Of a stretch of DNA of 64,000 bases, positions 27,695 through 36,880 are shown piece after piece. This DNA comes from Planctomycetales bacterium. GTDB lineage: Bacteria; Planctomycetota; Planctomycetia; Isosphaerales; Isosphaeraceae. The notes under the pieces were generated by a model. That model was not told the DNA's origin. It worked only from the letters and a program-made list of their open reading frames with translations, and searched no databases. The position numbers and the translations under genes are program-made. Within the stretch, counting starts at the first letter, position 1. Each line of letters opens with the position of its first letter. The DNA is taken from assembly GCA_027449865.1 (NCBI GenBank), contig DAIDKV010000056.1, forward strand, positions 1 to 64,000, in the 5' to 3' direction.

Positions 27695-29161
27695 ATGAGA
27701 TCCGACGTCTCTCTGACGATGATCGTGAAGGATGAAGAAGCCAATCTGGCGACCTGCCTCCGATCGGTCGCGGATCTGGTGGGAGAGATCGTCATCATCG
27801 ATACCGGCTCGGTCGATCGAACGCGTGAGATCGCGCTGGAATTTGGAGCCCGAGTTCACGATTTCCAGTGGATCGACGACTTCTCGGCAGCCCGGAACGA
27901 GGCGCTCGATCGGGCTCGAGGCCGCTGGATCCTCTGGCTCGACGCCGACGAGCGATTCGACGCCGATGGACGACGTCGGCTCGCCTCCCTGCTCGAAAGC
28001 CTGGGCGACGAGTCGGCCGGTTACATCATGAATCAGGTCTGCCTCAGGCAATCGACGCTAACCGGCCCGATCCGCCACGATGACAAGCTCGTTCCGCAGG
28101 TTCGGCTGTTCCCGCGCTTGCCGGGGATTCGATGGGAGCACCGCGTCTACGAGCAGATCTCGCTCTCGATCCGCCGTGTTGGAGGCCGCCTGCGCGAGAC
28201 CGACATCGAGATTCAGCACCCGGGTTATGAGGATCCAGAGCTTCATCGCCGGAAGATCGAGCGGAATCTGCGTCTGGCGAGGATGGAGTCACTGGAGCGG
28301 CCCGTCGACCCGTACGTCCAGTACACGCTCGGCCTCTTCCTTGAGATGCTCGGCGACGACGAGGCCGCACTCTCTCCACTCCGGCGATCGCTCGGACTGG
28401 TCAGCGTGGGAGCCTCGTACGGGCCGAAGCTCTTCGCGATCACGACCCAGGCCCTCCTTCGGACCGCCGGGCCCCACGAGGCCCTCGCCGTCTGCCGAGC
28501 GGGCCGCGAACGGTATCCCGAGAATGAGGAGCTGCGGGGCCAGGAAGCTTACCTCCTCCCCGAAGCTCATGACCTGCCCGGAGCCGAGGTCCTCCTGCGT
28601 CGGCTTGCAACCCGGCCAGGGATCTACCCGGCCTCGCTGGAGGCGGATCTCACGCGATTCGCCCGCCATCACCTGGCGATTCTCTGTCGAAATCTTCGAC
28701 GGTACTCCGACGCCGAGGTCCACTGGCGCCAACTTCTCGATGAGGCGCCTGGTTTCGCCCGAGGTTGGCTTGAACTGGGAGAGCTGTATCTGTCGATCGG
28801 ACGATGGCCCGACCTGGAGCGCGTCGCCCGGCACGTCGACTCTCACCTTGGAAGGCCGGAGGACGCGGCGGTTCTCCGGTCGCGCGGGATGCTGGCTCGC
28901 CACGAATTCGACCAGGCCCGAGAACTGCTGCTCCGGCTCATCGACATGGTCCCTCAGGCGCTGCGGCCCCGACAGGCCCTCAGCCACGTTCTTCTCCTGG
29001 AGGGGCGCGACCCGGCCGCCGCCGAACGGGCCCTACTGGATGTTCTGAAGATCGAGCCCAACGACGCTCAGGCGGCCCGGAACCTGGAAATCCTCCGGGA
29101 TCGACTGCGCGACCGCCGGCGCGATGTCATCATGGCCGAAGGCGCCGAGTCCCGAGGATGA
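27695..29161 (+). CDS. Family 2 glycosyltransferase with TPR-like C-terminal half
   Basis: 488 residues, AGGGG about 6 bases before the ATG. Residues 5-200 are a GT2 domain of the SunS/TPR-associated type: SLTMIVKDEEANLATCLRSV, IIDTGSVDRT, then FSAARNEALDRARGRWILWLDADE (the DXD-like metal site is DAD) and RLFPRLPGIRWEHRVYEQI. Residues ~220-480 are helical TPR-like repeats (YVQYTLGLFLEMLGDDEAAL, HWRQLLDEAPGFARGWLELGELY, ALLDVLKIEPNDAQAARNLE). Such GT2-TPR enzymes transfer sugars to proteins or peptides in several systems. It is followed by the GT4 gene after 7 bases, so the two are one operon. Proximity to the giant proteins suggests them as acceptors, which is inference. Confidence 0.9.
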   Translation: MRSDVSLTMIVKDEEANLATCLRSVADLVGEIVIIDTGSVDRTREIALEFGARVHDFQWIDDFSAARNEALDRARGRWILWLDADERFDADGRRRLASLLESLGDESAGYIMNQVCLRQSTLTGPIRHDDKLVPQVRLFPRLPGIRWEHRVYEQISLSIRRVGGRLRETDIEIQHPGYEDPELHRRKIERNLRLARMESLERPVDPYVQYTLGLFLEMLGDDEAALSPLRRSLGLVSVGASYGPKLFAITTQALLRTAGPHEALAVCRAGRERYPENEELRGQEAYLLPEAHDLPGAEVLLRRLATRPGIYPASLEADLTRFARHHLAILCRNLRRYSDAEVHWRQLLDEAPGFARGWLELGELYLSIGRWPDLERVARHVDSHLGRPEDAAVLRSRGMLARHEFDQARELLLRLIDMVPQALRPRQALSHVLLLEGRDPAAAERALLDVLKIEPNDAQAARNLEILRDRLRDRRRDVIMAEGAESRG

Positions 29162-29168
29162 TCGACCC

Positions 29169-30476
29169 ATGGAGATCCTTTTCGTTCATAAAGAGTATCC
29201 CGGGCAGTACGGCCAGATCGCACACTCGCTGGCCGAAAGTCATGGGCATACCTGTACCTTCGCCTATTCGCGGATCGCCGACCGGCACCAGAAGGCGCTC
29301 ACGGACGGCCGACCGGTGAATCTGCCGCTCGGGGGCCTCGAGCGGTCGGAGATACCAGCGCATGTTGGGGCAAACGGCGACCTGGTTTATCGGGGAGTCC
29401 GGCTAATTCCCTATCGTGCGCGGGGAGCCTCCGGGCAGACGCATTCCTGCGGGCTTCACTTCGAGATCTCGATGTGGAACAACCAGGGTGCGCTCGATGC
29501 GGTCCGGGCTCGGCCGGAGATCCAGCCCGACCTGATCGTCGGCCACTCGTTCTTCGGCAATGCGCTGTTCCTGGCAGACCATTTCCAGTGTCCGATGCTC
29601 ACCTATTGCGAGTATTTTTACCGCCCGCGAGGCTCGGAACTGGACTTCCGCCCCGAGTTCCCACCGACGGACCACGATCGTCGGATGCACCGGACCTACA
29701 ATGCCACGACCCTACTGAACCTCGAAGCGGCCAGGGCCGGACTCAGTCCGACCGAGTGGCAGCGGAGCACATTTCCCGCCGAGTACCGGCCGAAAATCCG
29801 GACCATCTTTGATGGAATTGATCGGACATTCTGGTATCGCCGAAAGGCTCCATTGCGCTCCATCGCCGGGCGTCCGATCCCCCCCACGACACCGGTCGTG
29901 ACCTATGTCGCGTACGGATTCGAGCCGACGCGAGGCTTCGATATTTTCATGCGAGTTGCCGCCCAGATCTCCGCGGCTCGCGACGATGTGATTTTTGTCG
30001 TCGTGGGTGCCGATCGGACGTATTACGGGCGAGCCTCCAACGACCCCTCCGCGCCGACATTCCGCGAGCAGGTTCTCGCCGAGCGCCCCTACGACCTGAA
30101 CCGCTTCCTCTTCACCGGCCAGGTGCTGGAGGAGGACCTGGTGCGAATCCTTGGTCGGAGCGATCTCCATATTTACCTGACAACGCCGTTCGTCCTGAGC
30201 TGGTCGATGATGAACGCCCTGGCCTGTGGCTGCACCGTTCTGGCGTCGGCAACTCCCCCGGTTCTGGAGATGATCGCGCATGGAGAGAACGGCCTGCTCG
30301 CCGCGTTCGACGACGTGGATGGACTCGCCGAGGAAGCGCTCCGCGTTCTGGACAACCCCGAAGCCTTTCGTCACCTCGGCCAGGCCGCGGAACGAATGAT
30401 CGACGAGCGGTACAGCGTCAACGCCGTCTTGCCACGAATCGCCTCACTCTACGAGGAGATCGCCCGATCGGCCTGA
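29169..30476 (+). CDS. GT4-like glycosyltransferase
   Basis: 435 residues from the ATG at 29169 (MEILFVHKEYPGQYGQ), 7 bases after the previous stop, with GAGGA ~10 bases upstream. GT-B fold: an N-terminal Rossmann domain with LIVGHSFFGNALFLAD and CEYFYRPRGSELDF, then TTLLNLEAARAGLSPTEWQRSTFP, and a C-terminal half with FEPTRGFDIFMRVA, VFVV-type FVVVGADRTYYG, FTGQVLEEDLVRILGRSDLHIYLT and the nucleotide-sugar site SWSMMNALACGCTVLAS (Glu of the usual E-x7-E is not obvious). It is cytoplasmic by sequence, and probably acts with the GT2-TPR protein on a common acceptor. Confidence 0.9.
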   Translation: MEILFVHKEYPGQYGQIAHSLAESHGHTCTFAYSRIADRHQKALTDGRPVNLPLGGLERSEIPAHVGANGDLVYRGVRLIPYRARGASGQTHSCGLHFEISMWNNQGALDAVRARPEIQPDLIVGHSFFGNALFLADHFQCPMLTYCEYFYRPRGSELDFRPEFPPTDHDRRMHRTYNATTLLNLEAARAGLSPTEWQRSTFPAEYRPKIRTIFDGIDRTFWYRRKAPLRSIAGRPIPPTTPVVTYVAYGFEPTRGFDIFMRVAAQISAARDDVIFVVVGADRTYYGRASNDPSAPTFREQVLAERPYDLNRFLFTGQVLEEDLVRILGRSDLHIYLTTPFVLSWSMMNALACGCTVLASATPPVLEMIAHGENGLLAAFDDVDGLAEEALRVLDNPEAFRHLGQAAERMIDERYSVNAVLPRIASLYEEIARSA

Positions 30477-31624
30477 GAGGCGGATCGCCCGCCGACCGTG
30501 GCGATGGGTCGCATTTTCTCGGATGACTCATTCTGATTCCGCGGCCATCCGAGTTCTCTCAATTTGAAAGCGATGCCCGCATGAAACACATAACTTATAT
30601 GTCGATTATGGCAATATTTACCTTGGTGGCGAGATCCGCACGAATCGCGGGCGATTTCTCGCCACGGGAACTGGCTTCGATCGGGGAATCTCATCCGACT
30701 GGGGCCTTCTCGATGGCAAGAGAGCATCTTGACCGGCTGGGTGAGACAATGGCCTCGCGTCAGGCGATACCCTACAAAAAGCATCGCGATCTTCCCGACT
30801 ATCGAGGCACACAGGACGACGTTAGAATCCACCCATTCTCCGATTGGCAACGAGTGCGGGCGGCGAATCCGGCAAGATTCCGCGGACCATCGCTGTCGTG
30901 TTCCATCGGTTTTGGGGACAGGACCGACACCGCCGTTCACCAGCCGCGGAGTCAGGGGATAGGAAATCTCCTGGCAGGGAATGGTCCGGAACGGTCCTGG
31001 GGCCAGAATGGCCCCGAGCACGACCGATCGCCTGGATTCTCGAGGGATGACGGCCCGAGGACCCACCAGGAAGGGATGGTCCTCCCGCCACTGGTTCTTT
31101 GGTGTTTCGGGCCCTCGGCGTGCCCTGGACGACCCTAGTCGCAAGCCAGGCCGGTGCGGTGGAGGTATAGGCGGCTCTACCGGCACCAAGGGAAACATCC
31201 CACACGTTTCGACCGGGACTTCCCTCCTGGAGGCACATCGGCCGGTGATCTCCCGGCCCAGAATCCATCGCAACGGGCCATGTCCGCCCCATTCGGAGAG
31301 GACACGAGCCTTAAAGTGAAACCAACAGTCCAGACCCTGGAAACCGTCTCGATGTCGCGTTGAGAATCGCCTCGTTGCAAGGACTCTCAAAGCCGGTGCA
31401 AAGCTCGGCGCCGGTTTTATCGAGCGGCGGTGGATCATCGCGTCTCTGCGGATTTCCAGTGGTTTCTGCTCGTCGTTTACATCATTGGGCGATGAGACGA
31501 CCCGGATCGATTCACGGATTCGGCCGAAACACATCGGGTCTGGATATTTGATGCGTGCCACGATCGCCGGGGCCCCGGCACTGAAAGAGCCGCGCCGGCA
31601 GGTCGATGGAACGGGGGGATCATC
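30477..31624. other. 1.15-kb gap; no recognised gene
   Basis: A 185-residue plus-strand frame (30581-31138) starts with a hydrophobic segment but becomes low-complexity Pro/Arg/Gly, and a long minus-strand frame crosses into the phosphoribosyltransferase gene antisense. Neither has family motifs. A short hairpin (GGCGG-ATCGC-CCGCC, 30479-30493) directly after the GT4 stop may end that transcript. The region may contain a decayed gene. Confidence 0.45.
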
Positions 31625-32326
31625 ATGAAACCAGAACATATGACGACGATTTCGTCGGCAAATCAGGTCTTCTTCCGCGATCATCGCGATGCGGGCCGTC
31701 AGTTGGCTCGAAAGCTCCAGAGTTACGCGGACCGGAAAGATCTCCTGGTGCTGGCGCTGCCCAGGGGTGGAGTACCGGTTGCCTTCGAGGTCGCGCTGGC
31801 ATTGAACGCGCCACTGGATGTCTGCGTCGTCCGCAGGCTGGGGGCGCCTGGGCTGGAATCGGTCACTCTGGGAGCGGTCGCGGCGGGAGGGGCGTGGATT
31901 CTCGACGAGTCGGTGATCCGGGAATTTCGGATTAGCGATCGGGTCCTCCGCGAGATCGCCGAGCAAGGGTTCCGCGAGCTGCGCGAGCTCGAGCTGAGTT
32001 ATCGGGGAGAGCGGCCGGCGGCCGTGATCCGGGGCCGCACAGTGATCCTCGTCGATGAGGGCGCGACCACCGGACACACCCTCTCTCAGGCAGCGGCGGC
32101 CCTCCGTCGGCACGATCCGGCCAGGATTATCGTGGCCGTGCCGACCGCCTCCGCCGCGGCCCGAGCCCACGCGAGCCGCGGTGTGGACGAATGGGTGGCC
32201 CTCCACGAGCCCGATCCCTTCGTCTCAATTGGTCTCGCTTACGACGAGTTCACCCGGCCGAGCATGGAACTCGTTCGGAACCTGATTCGGCTGGCCGCGG
32301 GAAACCCGACCAGGCACTGGGCGTGA
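31625..32326 (+). CDS. Phosphoribosyltransferase-domain protein
   Basis: 233 residues; a G-rich site (GGGGGA) lies about 6 bases before the ATG. Type I phosphoribosyltransferase fold: FRDHRDAGRQLARKL, VLALPRGGVPVAFEVA, then RRLGAPG, and the PRPP-binding motif VILVDEGATTGHTL, where a Glu replaces the second Asp of the usual VDDG. The PRGG..VA.E...L motif places it in the group of stand-alone PRTases found near erythromycin-esterase or dienelactone-hydrolase genes; none is adjacent here. The nucleobase or other acceptor is unknown. It is monocistronic, bounded downstream by a compound hairpin. Confidence 0.88.
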   Translation: MKPEHMTTISSANQVFFRDHRDAGRQLARKLQSYADRKDLLVLALPRGGVPVAFEVALALNAPLDVCVVRRLGAPGLESVTLGAVAAGGAWILDESVIREFRISDRVLREIAEQGFRELRELELSYRGERPAAVIRGRTVILVDEGATTGHTLSQAAAALRRHDPARIIVAVPTASAAARAHASRGVDEWVALHEPDPFVSIGLAYDEFTRPSMELVRNLIRLAAGNPTRHWA

Positions 32327-32334
32327 GTGGAGAA

Positions 32335-32373
32335 GAGCATCGGGACGCGGCGAGGCACCCGATGCTCGCCGCG
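32335..32373. terminator. Two overlapping, mutually exclusive hairpins between convergent genes
   Basis: Hairpin 1 pairs GAGCATCGGG (32335-32344) with CCCGATGCTC (32358-32367), 10 perfect bp. Hairpin 2 pairs CGCGGCGAG (32346-32354) with CTCGCCGCG (32365-32373), 9 perfect bp. They share 32365-32367, so only one can form fully at a time. The site sits 8 bases after the phosphoribosyltransferase stop and ~50 bases beyond the sulfatase stop on the other strand, so a bidirectional terminator is likely. Confidence 0.6.
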
Positions 32374-32424
32374 GCCCGCTCTCTCATGACCCATGGAAAG
32401 CTCAAGAACGCATGTCTCTGACGA

Positions 32425-34104
32425 TCACTTTTTCCTCGCAGGCCGCGCCGGTGGGTATGGGACCACATCCGATCGCTTCGCCCAGGCTTCCCAGCGGGCC
32501 GCCAGTTCTGTGACCTTCTCAGGGTTGCGCGAGGAGACGTCCTCGTGCTCGACCCGGTCGGTTTCCATGTTGTAAAGTTCCCAGGGTTGGCCCTTCCGGG
32601 CGACGAGTTTCCACGACCCGGCGAGGACGGCCCGGTTTCCCTCGTGCTCCCAGAAGATGGCGTCGCGGGGGATTGGACGTCCGGCGAACGAGGGGACAAG
32701 GCTTCGGCCCGGGAGCGGTCTGGCATTGGCCGGATACGTCGCGCCGGCCAGTTCGACGCAGGTTGCCATGATGTCGATGATGTGGCCGGGTTCGCGGCGT
32801 AGCTCGCCTCGGCCCGCGATTCCCGCTGGCCAGTGGGCGATGAGAGGCGTGCTGATTCCGCCCTCGTGAACCCAGTGCTTGTAACGGCGGAACGGTGTGT
32901 TGGAGACATTCGCCCACCCCTCGCCATAGGCGACATAGGTATCCGCGGGACCGGGGAAGACGCGATCCCCCATCCGGATAGGATAGCCATCCCTCGTCTG
33001 TGCGGGGACGCTTCCGGCCGCCGCGAAATCGGTCGGCTTCATCGGAGGGAGCGTCGGTCGGTCCTCTCGCGGAAGATTCGGGTGGATTTTTTCCGGACGG
33101 CGGCCCATGTCCTCAGCGCAGCCGCCGTTATCCTGGAGGAACAGGATCAGGGTGTTCTCGAACTGGCCGTTGCGTTTCAACTCCTCGACCAGCTTGCCGA
33201 TCCCTCGGTCCATCCGCTCGACCATCGCCGCGTAGACCTCCATCCCGGCGGCTTCCCACTTCTGATCGGCGACGGCTTTCCAGTCCTTCGCGGTTGGGCT
33301 CATCGGCTGGTGCGGGTCGATCAGGCCGAGCCGGGAGGCCTTCTCGAACCGGGCCCGGCGGATCGGCTCATAACCGGCATCATATTTTCCGCGATACTTC
33401 GCGATGTCTTCGGGGAGGGCCTGCATCGGCCAGTGGGCCGCCGTGAAGGCAACGTAGAGAAAGAACGGTTGCTTCGGGTAATCGCGCGCTTGCTCGCCGA
33501 CGAACCGGACGGCGTGGTCGGCAATGGCATCGGTGTAGTAATACCGATCGGGATGGTACTCAGGGTCGGCGTGGGCCGAGATCATCGTATTATCCCGGAT
33601 CAGCGACGAGGGATCGTAATAGCTGCCGGCCCCGTGGATCGTTCCGTAAAACCGGTCGAAACCGCGGCCAAGGGGCCAGTTGTGCCTTGGACCGTCGGGC
33701 GCCGTGAACCGGGTCACGTGCCACTTACCGACGGCCAGGGTACGGTATCCGGCGGGACGGAGCACCTCGGCGATCGTCCGGCACCGCGTATTCAGATCGC
33801 CTCGGTATCCGTCGACACCGCGGTCATCCATCATGTGGCCGATGCCGGTCTGATGCGGATAGAGCCCGGTCAGAAGGCTGGCGCGCGTGGGGCAGCATCG
33901 GGCGTTGTTATAAAACCGGGTGAATCGCAGGCCGTTCGCGGCGAGAAAGTCCAGGTTCGGCGTGGCGATCTCGCTGCCGTAGCAGCCGATATCGGAGAAG
34001 CCCATGTCGTCGCCCAGGATCACGACGATGTTCGGCGGCGCGGCGGTCGCGGTGGAACAGGCGAGCGTCATCGCCGCGATCACGGCGAGGATTCGTGGGA
34101 TCAT
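32425..34104 (-). CDS. Secreted arylsulfatase
   Basis: 559 residues, signal peptide to about residue 21 (ATA|A). The sulfatase signature CCPTRASLLTG is at 70-80, with Cys71 in C-P-T-R being the residue converted to formylglycine by the maturation enzyme. Metal ligands are in ILGDDMGFSDIGCYG (Asp32, Asp33) and LQDNGGCAEDMG. KWHVTRF and HWPAGI blocks also fit. The architecture is that of arylsulfatase A-like enzymes, which are numerous in planctomycetes and remove sulfate from polysaccharides. It starts 21 bases after the aldo/keto reductase stop, so the two form an operon; the GH30-like gene diverges from the other side of that reductase. Confidence 0.95.
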   Translation of the reverse strand: MIPRILAVIAAMTLACSTATAAPPNIVVILGDDMGFSDIGCYGSEIATPNLDFLAANGLRFTRFYNNARCCPTRASLLTGLYPHQTGIGHMMDDRGVDGYRGDLNTRCRTIAEVLRPAGYRTLAVGKWHVTRFTAPDGPRHNWPLGRGFDRFYGTIHGAGSYYDPSSLIRDNTMISAHADPEYHPDRYYYTDAIADHAVRFVGEQARDYPKQPFFLYVAFTAAHWPMQALPEDIAKYRGKYDAGYEPIRRARFEKASRLGLIDPHQPMSPTAKDWKAVADQKWEAAGMEVYAAMVERMDRGIGKLVEELKRNGQFENTLILFLQDNGGCAEDMGRRPEKIHPNLPREDRPTLPPMKPTDFAAAGSVPAQTRDGYPIRMGDRVFPGPADTYVAYGEGWANVSNTPFRRYKHWVHEGGISTPLIAHWPAGIAGRGELRREPGHIIDIMATCVELAGATYPANARPLPGRSLVPSFAGRPIPRDAIFWEHEGNRAVLAGSWKLVARKGQPWELYNMETDRVEHEDVSSRNPEKVTELAARWEAWAKRSDVVPYPPARPARKK

Positions 34105-34125
34105 CTTGAGGTCTCTCCCGGGTGG

Positions 34126-35073
34126 TCAGGCGCTGGCGGAATCGAGCCGATCGATGGCGGCCTGGTCGAGTTCGAGCTGCGTTCCGGCGATCAGATCGTG
34201 GAACTGCTCAACGCTTGTGGCACTGGCGATCGGGGCCGTGACGACGGGTCGAGTCAGGAGCCAGGCAATCGCGACGCGGGCCGGCGTGGAGGAGTATCGG
34301 GCCGAGACCTCATCGAGCGCTGAGAGGATACGAAATCCACGATCGTTCAGATACTTCTTGACGCCCGCACTCCGCGCCTTGCCGGCGGCATCGTCCTCGG
34401 AGCGATACTTCCCGGTGAGGAATCCGCTGGCGAGCGAGTAGTAGGGGATGACGCCGAGGCTGGACGCTCGGCAGACCGGTTCCAGGTCGCGCTCGAAATC
34501 GGCTCGCTCGGCCAGATTGTAGTGTGGCTGGAGGCACTGGTAGGCCGGTAGCTGGTTTTCCTTGCTGATTCGGAGCGCCTCGGCCAGTCGAGCGCCTGAG
34601 TAGTTGGAGGCACCGATCGCGCGCACCTTCCCTTGCCGGATCAACGCGCCGAAGGCGCCAAGGGTCTCTTCCAGGGGGGTCGAGGGGTCGTCCTTGTGCG
34701 CCTGGTAGAGGTCGATATGATCGATCTTCAGGCTGCGAAGCGATTCCTCGACGGCCTCCTGAATGCGAGCCGCGGAGAGTCCGCTCTTTCCCGGTCCCAT
34801 CTCCATGCCAACCTTGGTGGCGATGAGGACTCGGTTGCGATTGCCGCTCTTTTCAAGCCACCGGCCGATGATCGTCTCCGACTCTCCGCCCTGATTGCCG
34901 GGGGCCCATCGAGAATAGACATCGGCGGTGTCGATCAGGTTGAGCCCAGCGTCGACGAAGGCGTCGAGCAGCCGGAATGAGGTCGCCTCGTCGGCCGTCC
35001 AGCCGAACACGTTCCCACCGAAGGCCAGTGGACCGGCTTCCAGGCCGGAATTACCAATCGGACGCATCTTCAT
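34126..35073 (-). CDS. Aldo/keto reductase (cytoplasmic)
   Basis: 315 residues from the ATG at 35073 (MKMRPIGNSGLEAG), with GAGGAG 9 bases upstream. The frame is open for another 1.3 kb upstream, but that part is antisense to the GH30 gene. AKR motifs: FGGNVFGW, LIDTADVYSRW (Asp, Tyr), VLIATKVG (Lys), IDLYQAHKDDP (His), then KVRAIGASNYSGARL and YSLASGFLTGKY. It resembles the YhdN/PdxI-like AKR group. The nicotinamide-dependent substrate is probably a sugar aldehyde or ketone given the sulfatase downstream. Confidence 0.92.
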   Translation of the reverse strand: MKMRPIGNSGLEAGPLAFGGNVFGWTADEATSFRLLDAFVDAGLNLIDTADVYSRWAPGNQGGESETIIGRWLEKSGNRNRVLIATKVGMEMGPGKSGLSAARIQEAVEESLRSLKIDHIDLYQAHKDDPSTPLEETLGAFGALIRQGKVRAIGASNYSGARLAEALRISKENQLPAYQCLQPHYNLAERADFERDLEPVCRASSLGVIPYYSLASGFLTGKYRSEDDAAGKARSAGVKKYLNDRGFRILSALDEVSARYSSTPARVAIAWLLTRPVVTAPIASATSVEQFHDLIAGTQLELDQAAIDRLDSASA

Positions 35074-35298
35074 GATTGGAGACTCCTCGGTACTCGGGGC
35101 GTGGTCGATTTCCTGTGCTGGGGATTCCGAGAAGGATAGGGGAGCCGGGCCCCGACGACAACCTCCTGGCGGCCCCGAGTTGTCGGAGCCAGGAGGAGAA
35201 ACGGCCTCGCGCGCTGGACCCGGCCGGTGGCTTCCTCCGGCTCGTTTCCTGTGGATAATGGGAGACAGCCGCCCAGAATTTCCGAGGACCCGACCATC

Positions 35299-36855
35299 AT
35301 GAAGCGCATCATCGGCATCGTGCTCTGTCACCCGCTCCTCGCGGCGACCCTTTTCGGAGCGCCCCTCAAGGTCCGGATCGATCCCGGCCTCGTTCACCAG
35401 TCCATCGACGGCTTCGGCGCTTCCGATGCCTGGCAGTGCGATATTGTCGGCCGGGACTGGCCGGAAGCGAAACGGCGGCGGATTGCCGAACGACTCTTTA
35501 GCCAGGAGTCCGACTCCGAGGGAAACCCGAAAGGTATTGGTCTTTCGATCTGGCGATTCAACATCGGGGCGGGGACCGCCGAGCAGGGAGACGCGTCGGA
35601 GATCCGGAATCCCTGGCGACGCGGGGAGTGCTTCCAGCGCCCGGATGGGACGTACAATTGGTCCCGAGCGGCTGGGCAGCGATGGTTCCTGGAGTCGGCC
35701 CGTCGAAATGGTGTCGAGTCGTTTCTGGCGTTCTCCAACTCGCCGCCCGTCCACATGACGCGTAACGGCAAGGGATTCGCAACCCGGGGCGTTCCCGACC
35801 TGAACCTCAAGCCAGGGAAGTATCCCGCGTTCGCGGCGTTCCTGGCCGACGTCGCCGAGCATTTCCATCAGGCCGGGCTCCCTTTCGATTATCTGAGCCC
35901 GATCAACGAGCCGCAGTGGGACTGGGACAAACCGAACCAGGAGGGCACACCGGCCTCGAACATCGAGATTGAAGCCCTGGTCCGCCTGCTCTCGAAGGAA
36001 CTCGCTCGCCGAAAGCTCTCGACGAGGATCGTCATCGGCGAGGCCGGCTCGTTCGCGCACGTTTTCGGGAAGGTCAAGGACGACGGCCGGGACGATCAGG
36101 CGCGGTTCTTCTTCGACCCGGCTTCGGCGTTCTACCTCGGCAATCTGCCGAACGTCGCTCCGATCCTTGCGGCGCACGGCTACTTCTCCGTCTGGCCGCT
36201 GAAGGTCCAGGTCGAGAACCGCCAGAAGCTTCACCGGGCGTTTCAGTCGACAAATCCCCGGCTCGGCTTCTGGCAGAGCGAATACTGCATTCTCGAGCCT
36301 CCAAACGACGAGATTAAAGGCGGCTCTGGCCGGGACCTCGGTATGGACCTTGCGCTCTACGTCGCCCGGATCATCCACAACGATCTGACCATCGCCCAGG
36401 CACGGTCGTGGCAGTGGTGGACTGCGGTCAGCCAGGTGGATTACAAGGATGGCCTGATCTATCTGGATGATGGATCGAAGGGCAAGACGGGCCGGATGGG
36501 ACCGGAGACGACCAGCCTACTGAAAAACGGATTCGTGCGTGAGAGCAAGTTGCTCTGGGCATTCGGGAACTACGCTCGATTTATCCGGCCGGGCATGGTT
36601 CGCATCGAGTGTCGAGTGGAACCCGACTCCTCGAACAGCGAGAGAATGCTGGCCTCGGCCTACAGCGGAACCAACGGTCAGAAAACCATCGTGCTGGTGA
36701 ACCTCTCGCGGGAGGATCTAACCGCCGATCTGGGGAGGCCGGGCCAGGTCGATGTCTACACCACGTCGAGCGATTCCGACCTGCGAAGGAGCCGGCAAGA
36801 CGCCGGATCGATCCGGATTCCGGCCCGCGCGCTGGCGACCTGCGTCTCAAGGTAA
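35299..36855 (+). CDS. Secreted GH30-like O-glycosyl hydrolase
   Basis: 518 residues from the ATG at 35299 (MKRIIGIVLCHPLL), GAGGA ~9 bases upstream. Signal peptide to about residue 20. Clan GH-A (beta/alpha)8 barrel of the GH30 type: HQSIDGFGASDAWQ at the N-terminus, SIWRFNIGAG, FLAFSNSPPVHMTRNG, the acid/base Glu204 in SPINEPQWDW, and the nucleophile Glu328 in FWQSEYCIL. The C-terminal ~90 residues form the beta-sandwich typical of GH30 (FGNYARFIRPGMVRIE, KTIVLVNLS). Relatives are endo-beta-1,6-galactanases and related exo-enzymes; the exact linkage is not deducible. It diverges from the AKR-sulfatase operon, suggesting joint use of a sulfated polysaccharide. Confidence 0.9.
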   Translation: MKRIIGIVLCHPLLAATLFGAPLKVRIDPGLVHQSIDGFGASDAWQCDIVGRDWPEAKRRRIAERLFSQESDSEGNPKGIGLSIWRFNIGAGTAEQGDASEIRNPWRRGECFQRPDGTYNWSRAAGQRWFLESARRNGVESFLAFSNSPPVHMTRNGKGFATRGVPDLNLKPGKYPAFAAFLADVAEHFHQAGLPFDYLSPINEPQWDWDKPNQEGTPASNIEIEALVRLLSKELARRKLSTRIVIGEAGSFAHVFGKVKDDGRDDQARFFFDPASAFYLGNLPNVAPILAAHGYFSVWPLKVQVENRQKLHRAFQSTNPRLGFWQSEYCILEPPNDEIKGGSGRDLGMDLALYVARIIHNDLTIAQARSWQWWTAVSQVDYKDGLIYLDDGSKGKTGRMGPETTSLLKNGFVRESKLLWAFGNYARFIRPGMVRIECRVEPDSSNSERMLASAYSGTNGQKTIVLVNLSREDLTADLGRPGQVDVYTTSSDSDLRRSRQDAGSIRIPARALATCVSR

Positions 36856-36880
36856 AACCGTCCTGAGTCGGCGAAGAGTC

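Noticed and set aside
30449-32206. 585-residue minus-strand frame
   Set aside because: It runs antisense through the phosphoribosyltransferase gene, which has clear motifs; Arg/Pro-rich composition is typical of shadow frames in G+C-rich DNA.
35074-36378. Apparent 750-residue extension of the aldo/keto reductase
   Set aside because: The extra part is antisense to the GH30-like gene; the family start and a GAGGAG site are at 35073.
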